A stretch of DNA of 45,509 bases from an uncultured Lachnospiraceae bacterium. Its GTDB lineage: Bacteria > Bacillota > Clostridia > Lachnospirales > Lachnospiraceae. The position numbers and the translations under genes are program-made. The stretch is taken from positions 1 through 45,509 of the forward strand of contig CANQAR010000020.1 in the NCBI GenBank assembly GCA_947588845.1. Direction: 5' to 3'. Positions 35,223-44,075 of the stretch are shown piece by piece. The notes under the pieces were generated by a model. It made no database searches. It was not told the DNA's origin and was given only the letters and a program-made list of their open reading frames with translations. The first letter of the stretch is position 1; each line of letters starts with the position of its first letter.

Positions 35223-35670
35223 AAAGTTTCACTCCAGTCTGAGATCGGTTTTGGGGTTCATAAAGTACTCCAATGACAGCGATGAACTGGATGCATTCCT
35301 CTCGAAGGAGCGCGGACTGCAGGCGCTTGATATAGAGGCGGCAAGAGTGATAAAGGCGTGTGCAAATACAGAGATTGAGATTGATGAGAAAGCGGGAGTG
35401 ATTGACGTGTGTAAAGCTGAGCGTGAAATGAAGGAAAAAGCAAGTGAAAAGGCAAGACTGGAAACCTTGAAAAATGATGTCAGGAATGTCATGGAATCTT
35501 TTAAGGTGAATGTTGAGGAAGCGATGAAAGCGCTGAAGATAGGGGAGGAAGACCAGGCTGTTTTGATGAAGCTGATTTGATGGGGGAGAAAGACAACAGC
35601 AATCGAGCGAATCAGGTATCTATGATAATGCTGAAAATGATTGGACTTTCAAAAGAGGGGTGGGAAACAT
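35223..35670 (+). repeat. Direct repeat, copy B
   Basis: Second copy of the segment at 33939-34366, including the last ~115 codons of the nuclease gene and the AAAGACAACAGCAATCGAGC downstream sequence. Copy B has a 12-bp insertion encoding extra KASE residues. Confidence 0.8.
35224..35580 (+). pseudogene. Rpn-type nuclease, C-terminal fragment
   Basis: Frame from KFHSSLRSVLGFIKYSNDSD to GEEDQAVLMKLI and TGA. It equals the C-terminal third of the gene at 33356 and begins just after the fragment at 34660-35196. No catalytic region is present. A TTG at 35251 could start translation but probably does not. Confidence 0.7.
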
Positions 35671-35729
35671 GTTCAGGCTGTTTGTAGAGAGGGGGAGCAG
35701 TTATCGGTAATAACCATAAGAGAAGAGCA

Positions 35730-36986
35730 ATGCTTCTTTTTCTGATTGCTTATATGTTTACGACCCTGTGGTTCACAATTTTGAAACGTCCGGTGAGTTA
35801 TCATCCTGCTCAGTTTCAACTGTTCTGGTCGTACAGGAGATGGTTTGCGGGAGATACGAATCTTGGGAATGAGATCATAATGAACATTGCCATGTTTGTT
35901 CCGTTTGGGTTTCTGTTTTCGTCTATTCTGACTTTTTCCGGTCGTCGGCGCTTTGTATTTGTGGTTATTTTTGCTGCTGTATTTTCCCTCACGATTGAGA
36001 CTTTCCAGTTATTCCTGATGCGCGGGTTGTTTGAGTGGGACGATCTGATTTCAAACACGGTTGGTGCCGGGTCTGGCTGGGCGCTGTATACGATATTGGA
36101 GAGGCTGTTGAATGAGAAATATTTTTCGATCATGATTACATTCACCGGCACTGCCTTTATGGTTGTCTGTTTTTCTATTTATATCAGTGGGCGGAAAGCC
36201 GTCGGCCTCGAGTCTGACGATACTTCACGGGCATACTGTTTTCAGATCGATGATGTGGCGGTTGATGGCGATATATTGACGATGACTGGCTTTGCTTTTC
36301 GTTATGAGCATCCGTCTGGTGAGTTTTCTCTCGTGCTGCGGCCGATTGAGGGGGAGGAAGTGAAACTCGTGACAGTCTGCGGAGCTGTTCGTTTGGATGT
36401 CAACGAATACTTCAAATGTGACTATGACTATACAAATACAGGATTCACGGCAAGTGGAAGCGTAAATCCTGATATAGAATATGAGGTTATGATTAAATGG
36501 CCGTGGTCGGCTCCGTTATCCACTGGAGTGTACGTTTCCGGAGATAAATTTTATTATGCGGCGGCGGCTTCTTTTGAGCCTCCCGCTGCTGATGGTGCCG
36601 CTGATCTGAAAGAAATTTTGGACAATGGGACACTTCGTGTTTACCGGCCGGATTATCATTGCTGGGTGTATCAGGTGGAAAATCACCTCTACTGGATTGT
36701 CGATTCTGATTTCAATTTTGAAGATAACGGCAGGACATACATCCAGTATCAGATGTGGACGACCCAGATTCAGAATCTGCCAAAGGAGAGACTGGAACAT
36801 AGTTATTTCTGGGATAACATAGGCGGATATTTTGAGGACTATGAAATCTATGGAGATTATGGCTCCTATCGTGTTATGCGGCGGGAACTGCCTGCAGATT
36901 ACTCCCTCACATCGATAGTAACGGGTTATTACAAGAACGGAGAGTGGGTTTGGAAAAACTTCTTCAGGCCGATTTACGAAACTTGA
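35730..36986 (+). CDS. VanZ-family membrane protein with a C-terminal ectodomain
   Basis: 418 residues. The first ~150 residues hold four membrane helices with the VanZ pattern NIAMFVPFGFLFSS, TIETFQLFLMRGLFEWDDLI and NTVGAG. Residues from about 175 on are polar and aromatic-rich with two repeated beta-strand-like blocks, probably outside the membrane. VanZ proteins confer modest teicoplanin tolerance in enterococci, but most have unknown roles. No strong ribosome site; AGAAGAG lies just ahead of ATG 35730. Confidence 0.75.
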   Translation: MLLFLIAYMFTTLWFTILKRPVSYHPAQFQLFWSYRRWFAGDTNLGNEIIMNIAMFVPFGFLFSSILTFSGRRRFVFVVIFAAVFSLTIETFQLFLMRGLFEWDDLISNTVGAGSGWALYTILERLLNEKYFSIMITFTGTAFMVVCFSIYISGRKAVGLESDDTSRAYCFQIDDVAVDGDILTMTGFAFRYEHPSGEFSLVLRPIEGEEVKLVTVCGAVRLDVNEYFKCDYDYTNTGFTASGSVNPDIEYEVMIKWPWSAPLSTGVYVSGDKFYYAAAASFEPPAADGAADLKEILDNGTLRVYRPDYHCWVYQVENHLYWIVDSDFNFEDNGRTYIQYQMWTTQIQNLPKERLEHSYFWDNIGGYFEDYEIYGDYGSYRVMRRELPADYSLTSIVTGYYKNGEWVWKNFFRPIYET

Positions 36987-37044
36987 TGAAACTTGCGAGT
37001 TTGACGTCTGCTGTAAATTCGGCTGAGAACAGAGAGGATATATT

Positions 37045-38160
37045 ATGGAACTGCGTAACATCGGGATTGCATTGTCTGGCGGGGGTATTCGGGCGACTGT
37101 TTTTCACCTGGGGGTTCTCAAGTGGATAGCAGAGAAAGGCGCGCTGGAGGAAGTAAAATGTATTTCTTCTGTTTCAGGCGCCAGTCTCTGCGTTGGCATG
37201 ATTTATGCCCACAACAATCTGAGATGGCCAGCCAGCAAAGAATTTCTTGACACTGTCCTGCCTTCGATTGAAAAGGTGCTGTTGACGAGTGATTTAGAAC
37301 TTTCAGCGCTGAAAATGCTTATTTTTTCTCCGGATTATTGGGGCAGAAAAGTTAATATTCTTGCCAGGGCGCTGGAGAATAAGTGGGGAGTTCATGGGAA
37401 TCTGTCAGAACTGAAGGGAAACATGATGTGGTATATAAACTGCACAACTTATGAGACGGGGAAACGTTTTATATTTTGCAGAGACAGCATGGGGGATTAC
37501 GAGACTGGCTATGTTGAAAATCCCGGTATTCCATTGGCGGATGTGATGGCCGCGTCGGCCGGATTTCCCATTCTGATTGGTCCGTACAGTCTGCGGACAG
37601 GGGACTACAGATGGATTCCTTCACGTTATAGTAAATCAGGCCGGCGGATTCCTCCTGCCGGCACGATACACCTCTGGGATGGGGGAGTTTATGACAACCT
37701 TGGGCTGGAATCAATATTTAAACCTGAAAATGGCGGAACGTTAAGCGAAGGTCTGGATAATATAATTGTCAGCAATGCTTCTCCATCGATTGATATTTAT
37801 AAGCGGCGAAGAGGATTGTCCGTACGCAACCTGAAGCGGCTTCTGGATATTTCAATGAGTCAGGTTGAGTCTCTCCGGTCCCGGATGGTTATGGACTTTA
37901 TTATTCGAAGCGGGCAGGGGATGTATATCAAGATAGGGAACAGTGCGGAAAATATGGCTTTGAAAAGCAGGTGTCAGAGCGCCCCGGAATGCTGTTCGCC
38001 GGAGAAATATTTATCTGAGGAACAGGCTGCAAAGCTCGCCGGCTATCCGACAACACTCAGAAAACCGGCGGAGGCTGATTACCGGCTGCTTTTACGGCAT
38101 GGATATGAAGTGGCTGAGTATACATATTGTTGTCATCATGTGAAAGCTTATTGCCCGTGA
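37045..38160 (+). CDS. Patatin-like phospholipase
   Basis: 371 residues. It begins NIGIALSGGGIRATVFHLGV (oxyanion GGGxR), then SSVSGASLCVG with Ser47 as likely nucleophile (GxSxC instead of GxSxG), and HLWDGGVYDN with the catalytic aspartate in DGG. These Ser-Asp dyad enzymes cleave acyl chains from lipids. GAGAGG lies before ATG 37045. It directly follows the VanZ-like gene (58 bp), and the two may be cotranscribed. In phage-defence islands patatins serve as effectors; here no cyclase partner is seen. Confidence 0.82.
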   Translation: MELRNIGIALSGGGIRATVFHLGVLKWIAEKGALEEVKCISSVSGASLCVGMIYAHNNLRWPASKEFLDTVLPSIEKVLLTSDLELSALKMLIFSPDYWGRKVNILARALENKWGVHGNLSELKGNMMWYINCTTYETGKRFIFCRDSMGDYETGYVENPGIPLADVMAASAGFPILIGPYSLRTGDYRWIPSRYSKSGRRIPPAGTIHLWDGGVYDNLGLESIFKPENGGTLSEGLDNIIVSNASPSIDIYKRRRGLSVRNLKRLLDISMSQVESLRSRMVMDFIIRSGQGMYIKIGNSAENMALKSRCQSAPECCSPEKYLSEEQAAKLAGYPTTLRKPAEADYRLLLRHGYEVAEYTYCCHHVKAYCP

Positions 38161-38245
38161 AAGTAAACATAAACTGAAATAAATTGGAAAAATGATAGAT
38201 TCTTATTAAGTAAACCAGAAGGAGCAGATTAGCTGAGGTAAAATT

Positions 38246-39382
38246 ATGGAAAACCAGGAAGAAAAATATGAAGAAGATGAGATAGAGCTGGAAAATGCGG
38301 AAGAACTGGAAAATATGGAATACGAAGGAAATGCCAACTCGTATGTTTTTAAAGAAGTACGTGTTACTAAAAAGGATTTTTCGGTATATGAACTTTTGAG
38401 AAAATATAAACAAGGAAAACTGATTCTTGATGTATCATTTCAGAGGAGAAAAGTTTGGAGTGATAAACAGAAATGTGAACTGATTGAAAGTATTTTAATG
38501 GGACTCCCGTTACCGATATTTTACTTTAAGCAATTAGACAATTCAAGATATGTTGTTGTGGATGGAAAACAACGTCTGTCTGCTTTGTTCGGTTATTTAA
38601 ATAACGAATTTGTTTTAAAGGATCTTAAAATCCTTAATTTCCTGAATACAAAAAAATTCAAAGATTTGGAAAACGAACTTGGGATATATCAATCGCAATT
38701 GGAAGATTATCAGGTATACTCCCATGTGATTCTGCCTCCAACCCCGGATAAAGTATTATTTGATGTTTTTGACCGCGTAAACCGAGGAGGAACCAAGCTG
38801 AATAAGCAGGAAATCCGCAATGCTTTATACCAGGGAAAAGGGATGGAAATGATCCATGAGATAACAAAAAGCGAGATTTTTCAAAAGGTAACTCGTATTA
38901 AACCGGAAAAAGATTACCGTATGAAAGGGGCTTATTTGTTAACACGTTTTTTTGCCTTTTATTTGTATTTTTCCGATAAACTGTTTATCAAAGGAGAAAA
39001 ATACAAATACAATGGGGACTGCGATAATTTAATTGAAATTTCACTGAAATATTTAAATTCATGTGAAAATACAAAATTAATAAAACTGAAAGAGCAGACG
39101 GAAAGAGCATTGGAAAATACATATTTTTATCTTGGCAGGTTAGCGTTTAGAAAAACGGAATCGCATCCTATAAATATGAATTTATTTGAAACAACATTAT
39201 TTCTTATGACAAACATAACGGAGCAGAAAGAAGGAATAAAGAGTGTTTTAAAGGATAAACTATATAAAGTTATTAATAGTGAGGAATTTTTAATTTATAT
39301 TGGAAACGGGAGAGACGGGGTACCGAACGTTATGGGACGGTTCAGGTTAATTCATTCAGTAATAAAGGAGATCAAGGAATGA
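38246..39382 (+). CDS. DUF262 protein (GmrSD/ParB-like N-domain)
   Basis: 378 residues. An acidic N-terminal tail (about residues 1-30) is followed by the DUF262 core: LDVSFQRRKVWSDKQKCELI, ILMGLPLPIFYF, YVVVDGKQRLSALFG (DGQQR-type motif) and VFDRVNRGGTKLNKQEIRNA. This fold is shared by GmrS and DndB/ParB-like NTPases or nucleases of modification-dependent systems. No DUF1524 HNH domain follows. The stop overlaps the ATPase start by ATGA, so the two are probably coupled. Confidence 0.82.
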   Translation: MENQEEKYEEDEIELENAEELENMEYEGNANSYVFKEVRVTKKDFSVYELLRKYKQGKLILDVSFQRRKVWSDKQKCELIESILMGLPLPIFYFKQLDNSRYVVVDGKQRLSALFGYLNNEFVLKDLKILNFLNTKKFKDLENELGIYQSQLEDYQVYSHVILPPTPDKVLFDVFDRVNRGGTKLNKQEIRNALYQGKGMEMIHEITKSEIFQKVTRIKPEKDYRMKGAYLLTRFFAFYLYFSDKLFIKGEKYKYNGDCDNLIEISLKYLNSCENTKLIKLKEQTERALENTYFYLGRLAFRKTESHPINMNLFETTLFLMTNITEQKEGIKSVLKDKLYKVINSEEFLIYIGNGRDGVPNVMGRFRLIHSVIKEIKE

Positions 39383-40511
39383 TAAGCAAGGTTCAGATAA
39401 GATCCTTAAAGTCAATAAAAGATTTAACTGTTAACTGCAGCAGACTCAATCTAATTGTTGGAACAAACTCTGCAGGGAAATCAACGTTTTTGCAGGCGCT
39501 GCTTTTAGAAGCTCAGAACGGTTTTGATAAAAGCGGATTGAATGGACCGTTAATATCGCTGGGAGAATATAGAGAGGTCCGTAATTATTCTATGCCGGAT
39601 TCAAATATTAAAATCTGGATATGGGAAAATGGATGTACGGAACCTGCCTGGGTTGAGTTCAGTGAGGATTTTGAGAATTCATGTAAAGTGGCTGTATCAG
39701 GAGAACTGAATGTCATAGATGAAATCCTGGAAAATTATTCGATCAATGAAAATGAGACGGAGCATCTTCATTGGGAAACTGGGTTCCACTATCTGTCCTG
39801 CCATAGATTAGGTCCGCAGGATATTTACGCAAAATATTTTGGGAATGATGATAATTTAGGAATTGATGGCGAGTATGCGTTTTCTTATTTAATGAGACAT
39901 GAGCAGGATGCTATATCTGAGGAACTGGTAAAAAATGAAGAAATTTTGACAAATAGTCTTGGAGAGCAGGTTAATTATTGGCTGAATTATATTATAGGGA
40001 CAAATTTTCTGCTGAAGGATATAAAAAAACAAATTATCTGCAGGTAAAATATAACACAAATCCGGCGAATTTAAACTCCGAAGCAATGTATAGCAGACCG
40101 GTAAATGTGGGTTCTGGCATCAGTTATCTGATAACTATTTTAATTACATGTCTGGCCTCCGACAAAGGTGATATTATTTTGATTGAAAATCCTGAAATTC
40201 ACCTTCATCCTAAGGCACAATCCAAGTTGTGTGAATTTTTGTACTATATTGGAAGTTCTGGACGGCAGCTTTTTGTAGAAACCCACAGCGACCATATTTT
40301 TAATGGAATCCGAGTAGGAATTTCCAACAAGACCATGAAAGAAGACTATATAAAAGTTAATTTCTTTGTGCTTGACAAGAATTATAATACTCAATGCAAC
40401 CCTGTAAAATTTGGTGATTTCGGGAAAGTTATGGGGACGAATAAGGAACTGGATATTAACGATCTGTTTGATCAGTTTGAAATTGATCTGGATCGGATGT
40501 TGGGGTTGTAG
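39379..40511 (+). CDS. AAA (RecF/OLD-like) ATPase, frameshifted in an A7 run
   Basis: Frame one (39379-40047): NLIVGTNSAGKSTFLQALLL (Walker A), SCHRLGPQD. Frame two, ending 40511: NVGSGISYLITILITCL (ABC-like signature), DIILIENPEIHLHPKAQSKL (Walker B) and FVETHSDHIFNGIR (H-loop). The junction lies in the seven-A run 40023-40029. One added A, or a -1 ribosomal slip on A AAA AAA, fuses the frames to about 377 residues. This matches AAA_15/AAA_21 (OLD-type) ATPases. No TOPRIM nuclease domain follows. The DUF262 partner precedes and a DUF4160-type gene follows. Confidence 0.8.
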
Positions 40512-40537
40512 AGATACCAGAAGAAAGATGGGAGAAT

Positions 40538-41053
40538 ATGAATTATTATGTGAATGAATATTCTTTGAGAGGACAATTTGACAATGAGTATAAATTTTTT
40601 GATTCCCTGAGAGAATATACACTTCCTGCCCTGGAAAAAGTAAAAGAAGAGGAAGGAAAGGAAGGAAGAATCATTTCTTTTTCGCATGAGGCTTACAAGG
40701 CAGAGCAGCTTCCGTTGACTGCTTTTATCGGTGAAGAAAGATATGATGCAGAACTTGACAACATCTGGTCTTCGGAGTGGTGGAAACAGGCGCCGGAAAT
40801 AAGAAAATGGGTGATCAACGACAAGTATTTCGTTGAAATCCGTGCAAAAGAGTATGAGTATCATTCGCCCCATTTTCATGTTTCCAGTCCTGAATATCAG
40901 GCAGTTTTTCGCTTGAGTACAGGAGAGTTCCAAACTGGAAGTAAGGATCGTGATTTATTGCATGCTGTAAAAAAGTGGTATGAAGAGCATAAGGCAGAAT
41001 TAGAGCAGGCCTGGAATTTGCTGCATCCCACAATTACATATAATAAATCTTGA
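40538..41053 (+). CDS. DUF4160-like protein
   Basis: 171 residues. The N-terminal half is charged and of unknown type. The C-terminal part HSPHFHVSSPEYQAVFRLST, GEFQTGSKDRDLLHAVKKWY resembles DUF4160, a small domain common in toxin-antitoxin and accessory modules. It begins 26 bp after the ATPase on the same strand with GGGAGAA ahead, so it probably belongs to the same unit. Confidence 0.6.
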   Translation: MNYYVNEYSLRGQFDNEYKFFDSLREYTLPALEKVKEEEGKEGRIISFSHEAYKAEQLPLTAFIGEERYDAELDNIWSSEWWKQAPEIRKWVINDKYFVEIRAKEYEYHSPHFHVSSPEYQAVFRLSTGEFQTGSKDRDLLHAVKKWYEEHKAELEQAWNLLHPTITYNKS

Positions 41054-41155
41054 AAATCACAGGAGACTGGTCTGCATAAGATATGGATTTTGGTAGTAAG
41101 ATCACTCTCCTCAATAAGGGCCAGGCGGCCATGTTTATATGGAGGTAAAATTAGT

Positions 41156-41668
41156 ATGAAACGTTTGCTGGTAGTTGTGGACATGCAGAGAGATTTTATC
41201 GATGGGAGTCTTGGCACTGCCGAGGCGCAGCAGATTGTTCCTGCGGTGAAGAACAAGATCAGGGAATACCGGGACGCCGGTGATGAGGTGGTGTTTACGC
41301 TGGACACGCACGGGGAAGATTATCTTTGCACGCAGGAGGGCGGGAAGCTTCCGGTGATGCACTGCATAAAAGGTACGGAAGGCTGGGAACTCTGCGATGA
41401 GCTGAAGGAGGAACCGGGACAGCGTTTTGAAAAGGGGACGTTCGGGAGCAAAGAGCTGGCGGCGTGGGCGGCCGCGCAGAATTTTGGTTCTGTTGAGGTC
41501 GTCGGGCTCTGCACGGATATCTGTGTGATCTCCAACGCGCTTCTTTTGAAGGCATTTCTGCCGGAAGTTCCGATTCGGGTCGACGCGGCCTGCTGCGCGG
41601 GAGTTACGCCGCAAAGTCATACGAACGCGCTGGAGGCGATGAAAATGTGCCAGATTGAAATAATGTGA
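41156..41668 (+). CDS. Isochorismatase/nicotinamidase-like cysteine hydrolase
   Basis: 170 residues with the full triad: VVDMQRDF (Asp9), FEKGTFGS (Lys) and VGLCTDICV (Cys). Such enzymes deamidate nicotinamide for NAD recycling or cleave related substrates. ATG 41156 is used because GGAGG lies 11 nt ahead. The stop TGA (41666-41668) uses the first two bases (GA) of the inserted 193-bp element, so the last few original residues after CQIEIM are lost or changed. The core is intact, so the enzyme is probably active. Confidence 0.82.
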   Translation: MKRLLVVVDMQRDFIDGSLGTAEAQQIVPAVKNKIREYRDAGDEVVFTLDTHGEDYLCTQEGGKLPVMHCIKGTEGWELCDELKEEPGQRFEKGTFGSKELAAWAAAQNFGSVEVVGLCTDICVISNALLLKAFLPEVPIRVDAACCAGVTPQSHTNALEAMKMCQIEIM

Positions 41669-41859
41669 TGCCAGGGTCGAAAGGTCATGCGTTCCATGCT
41701 CACATGGAAAAGCATGACACTGAGACCCAAAAAACACCGAAAAGGAGCCATTTTTCATGGAAAAATGTGCGGATTTGAGGTGTTTCAGGATTTCGTGAGC
41801 ACGGAGTGCGGAGAAATCCGTGGCATCATGGGGGCAAAATTCCTTTTGACCCCAGCATC
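41667..41859 (+). mobile_element. 193-bp MITE-like element, copy 2
   Basis: Starts GATGCCAGGGTC and ends GACCCCAGCATC, imperfect inverted termini. It equals the copy at 11100-11292 in reverse orientation at about 97 percent by eye. Only ATGT is repeated at its borders, so the target duplication here is short or decayed. Internal stems include GTCATGC...GCATGAC and GGATTTC...GAAATCC. An open frame within it is a by-product. Confidence 0.85.
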
Positions 41860-41977
41860 ATGTAATAAGAAAGAAAATTTAAGAAAATCAATTTCACAGC
41901 AGGGAGATGGCTCGAAATGTGTTGAAAAAGGCGCGGAAATCCTGTATACTGACAGCTGATGAAAAGAGGGATAGATT

Positions 41978-42766
41978 ATGTCAGAGAGAAAAGCAGTCTT
42001 TTTTGATATTGATGGTACGCTGTGGGATTTCAACCGCAATATTCCCGCGAGCGCGGTCGAGGCGATCCACGCGCTGCAGGCGAATGGCCACCTGGCTTTT
42101 ATCTGCAGCGGCAGGTGCCGTGCGCACATCTGCGATCCGCGTTTGCTGGGGATCGGATTTGACGGGATTGTCTGTGCCTGTGGAACGATGGTCGAGTACA
42201 AGGGGAAGACGTTGTTTTACAACCGGCTGGACAATGCGCTTGTCGAGCGTGTGATCAGGGTGATGCGCAAATATGGCGTGCTTCCGCTGCTGGAAGGGCG
42301 CGTGGACGTCTATTTTGATACGGAGGAGTTCCAGTGGAATGATTTTGCCGACAGGCTCCGGAAAGAACTGGGGGATCATGTGCTTTCAATCGCGGAACAC
42401 TGGGGAGAGTGGGAAGTCTCCAAATTCACCTGCGTGATAGAAAATGTTGACGGCGAAGCGTTCATGGCGGAGTTGTCTGACGCGTTTGATTTCATGGTAC
42501 ATAATGGGGTGATCGTGGAACTGGTTCCTAAAGGGTTCCACAAGGGAATCGGCGTTGAGAAGGTCTGTGAATTTCTGGGAATGGATATTTCGGACACGTT
42601 TGCGATCGGGGACGGCGTAAATGATCTCGGTATGCTGCGTACGGCCGGTACGGGGATCGTGATGGGGAACGGATCCGATGTGGCAAAGGCGGCTGCCGAC
42701 TATGTGACCGCGCCGCTGTCGGAGGACGGGATCTGGAAGGCGTGCAGACATTTTGGACTGATCTGA
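41978..42766 (+). CDS. HAD phosphatase (Cof-type)
   Basis: 262 residues: FFDIDGTLWDFN (DxD nucleophile), FICSGRCRAHI (motif II), a C2-type cap, and FAIGDGVNDLGMLRTAGTGI with VMGN (motif IV). Typical Cof/YbjI-class sugar-phosphate or cofactor phosphatase. AGAGGGA lies ahead of ATG 41978. GC-rich compared with the DUF262 region. It begins about 120 bp after the inserted element, which may carry or separate its promoter. Confidence 0.85.
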   Translation: MSERKAVFFDIDGTLWDFNRNIPASAVEAIHALQANGHLAFICSGRCRAHICDPRLLGIGFDGIVCACGTMVEYKGKTLFYNRLDNALVERVIRVMRKYGVLPLLEGRVDVYFDTEEFQWNDFADRLRKELGDHVLSIAEHWGEWEVSKFTCVIENVDGEAFMAELSDAFDFMVHNGVIVELVPKGFHKGIGVEKVCEFLGMDISDTFAIGDGVNDLGMLRTAGTGIVMGNGSDVAKAAADYVTAPLSEDGIWKACRHFGLI

Positions 42767-43082
42767 AAGCAGGGCCTCTGCGGCATTTTCAGACACATGC
42801 AGGCAGGGGCATTGTCTGTGGGAATAAACGTCTCTGGCAGCAGGGGCGTTTTTCGGTTTTATGCGCAGGCCCGTGTAAGGAAACCAGCTGCTGGCGCAGC
42901 ACCTGGGGCGCGCGTACAGCATGCTCTGGAGTATTGACCGGGGAGGCGTCAAACTGCGCCCGGTGATGGAGGATGGCTGATGAGGCTGCCGTTCACGGGA
43001 ATAGCGGTGAGGTTCTGCAGATCAGGAAGTCAGAATCTCACGTCAGTGCGGGCTTCTGAACTTTGGAAAAGAGGTGTGAGTC
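42767..43082. other. Gap with terminator and no convincing gene
   Basis: After the HAD gene there is an intrinsic terminator (42827-42860). Beyond it a 33-codon stretch (about 42884-42982) ends AYSMLWSIDRGGVKLRPVME and lacks a start. It may be the end of a lost gene, but I cannot name it. A GAGGTGTGAG site near 43070 serves the next gene. Confidence 0.5.
42827..42860 (+). terminator. Rho-independent terminator after the HAD gene
   Basis: AACGTCTCTG (42827-42836), loop GCAG, CAGGGGCGTT (42841-42850), a ten-pair stem including G-T pairs, then a T-rich tract. It lies 60 bp beyond the HAD stop. Confidence 0.8.
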
Positions 43083-44015
43083 ATGCTTTATATCAGGAAT
43101 CTGGAAGACGGTCTTGGCGTTTTTAAAACGCTGGGCTCGGATGTGCGGATGCGGATTGTTGAGCTGCTGTCTACGCATGGGGAGATGAATATGAATGAGC
43201 TGGCTTCGGCGCTCCGGCTTACGAACGGTGCGCTGACCGCTCACATCAAGCGTCTTGAGGATTGCGGGATCATCGAGACGGTGTCGGAGTACACAGGACA
43301 CGGAAATCAGAAGAAATGCAGCATGAAGATCAGCCAGGTTCTTCTCAGCGTCAGCGGAACAGAGGATATGGGGGACATCAGGGTCTATGAGACGGAGCTG
43401 CGGGTCGGTCATTTCAGTGATTACTCAGTCCGCCCTGAGTGCGGGCTTGCGAGCGGTTACAGTATGATCGGGGAGGCGAATGATCCGCGGTATTTTGCGC
43501 ATCCGGAGCGTCTGCAGGCGGGAATCCTGTGGTTCCGGGAAGGTTATGTGGAGTACAGGATCCCGAATATGCTTCCGCCGGGACAGAAGATCAGTCAGCT
43601 CACGTTCTGTTTTGAGATTTCGTCGGAGCACACAGGCATCGGGCCTGATTCTCAGGCGGATATTGCGTTCTATCTGAATGGAAAGCTTCTCGGAAACTGG
43701 CTCAGCCTCGGGGATATGGGCGGGGTCAAGGGAATCTATACCCCGGTCTGGTGGTCGGCGCGTGCGCGGCAGTATGGACTGCTGAAAATGATCGTGGTGA
43801 ATTCAAAGGGAACGTTTCTCGACGGGCTGAAGATTTCCGGCGTAGGTCTCGATGATTTCCGGCTGGATGACAGCAGCGATATCCGGTTCCGTTTTGCGGT
43901 GGAGGAGAATAAGCTTTATACCGGGGGACTGGTGCTCTACGGGGCAGGATTCGGCAATTATAATCAGGATATCAAAATCCGGGTGCATTATACGCAGAAT
44001 GACAATCAGAACTGA
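43083..44015 (+). CDS. ArsR-type winged-helix regulator with a long C-terminal domain
   Basis: 310 residues. Residues 1-80: winged HTH (FKTLGSDVRMRIVELLSTHG, ELASALRLTNGALTAHIKRL). From about residue 100 a beta-rich domain follows (YVEYRIPNML, LTFCFEISSE, ADIAFYLNGKLLGNW), much longer than in ordinary ArsR proteins. It may sense a sugar or other small molecule. No target is visible. AGAGGTGTGAG precedes ATG 43083. Confidence 0.72.
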   Translation: MLYIRNLEDGLGVFKTLGSDVRMRIVELLSTHGEMNMNELASALRLTNGALTAHIKRLEDCGIIETVSEYTGHGNQKKCSMKISQVLLSVSGTEDMGDIRVYETELRVGHFSDYSVRPECGLASGYSMIGEANDPRYFAHPERLQAGILWFREGYVEYRIPNMLPPGQKISQLTFCFEISSEHTGIGPDSQADIAFYLNGKLLGNWLSLGDMGGVKGIYTPVWWSARARQYGLLKMIVVNSKGTFLDGLKISGVGLDDFRLDDSSDIRFRFAVEENKLYTGGLVLYGAGFGNYNQDIKIRVHYTQNDNQN

Positions 44016-44019
44016 TGGG

Positions 44020-44058
44020 AAAGGCAGGAAATGTCCCTTCGGAGATTTCCTGCCTTTT
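44020..44058. terminator. Terminator between convergent genes
   Basis: AAGGCAGGAAAT (44021-44032) pairs perfectly with ATTTCCTGCCTT (44045-44056), followed by TT. It sits between the converging ArsR-type and MntR-like genes and probably serves mainly the plus-strand gene. Confidence 0.8.
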
Positions 44059-44075
44059 GCGGCCGATCTGAGGTT

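Noticed and set aside
41687-41959. 90-codon open frame in the 193-bp element, also seen as a shorter frame in copy 1
   Set aside because: Shared only because the element is repeated. It lacks a ribosome site, and the copy 1 frame is shorter. No protein family is recognised.
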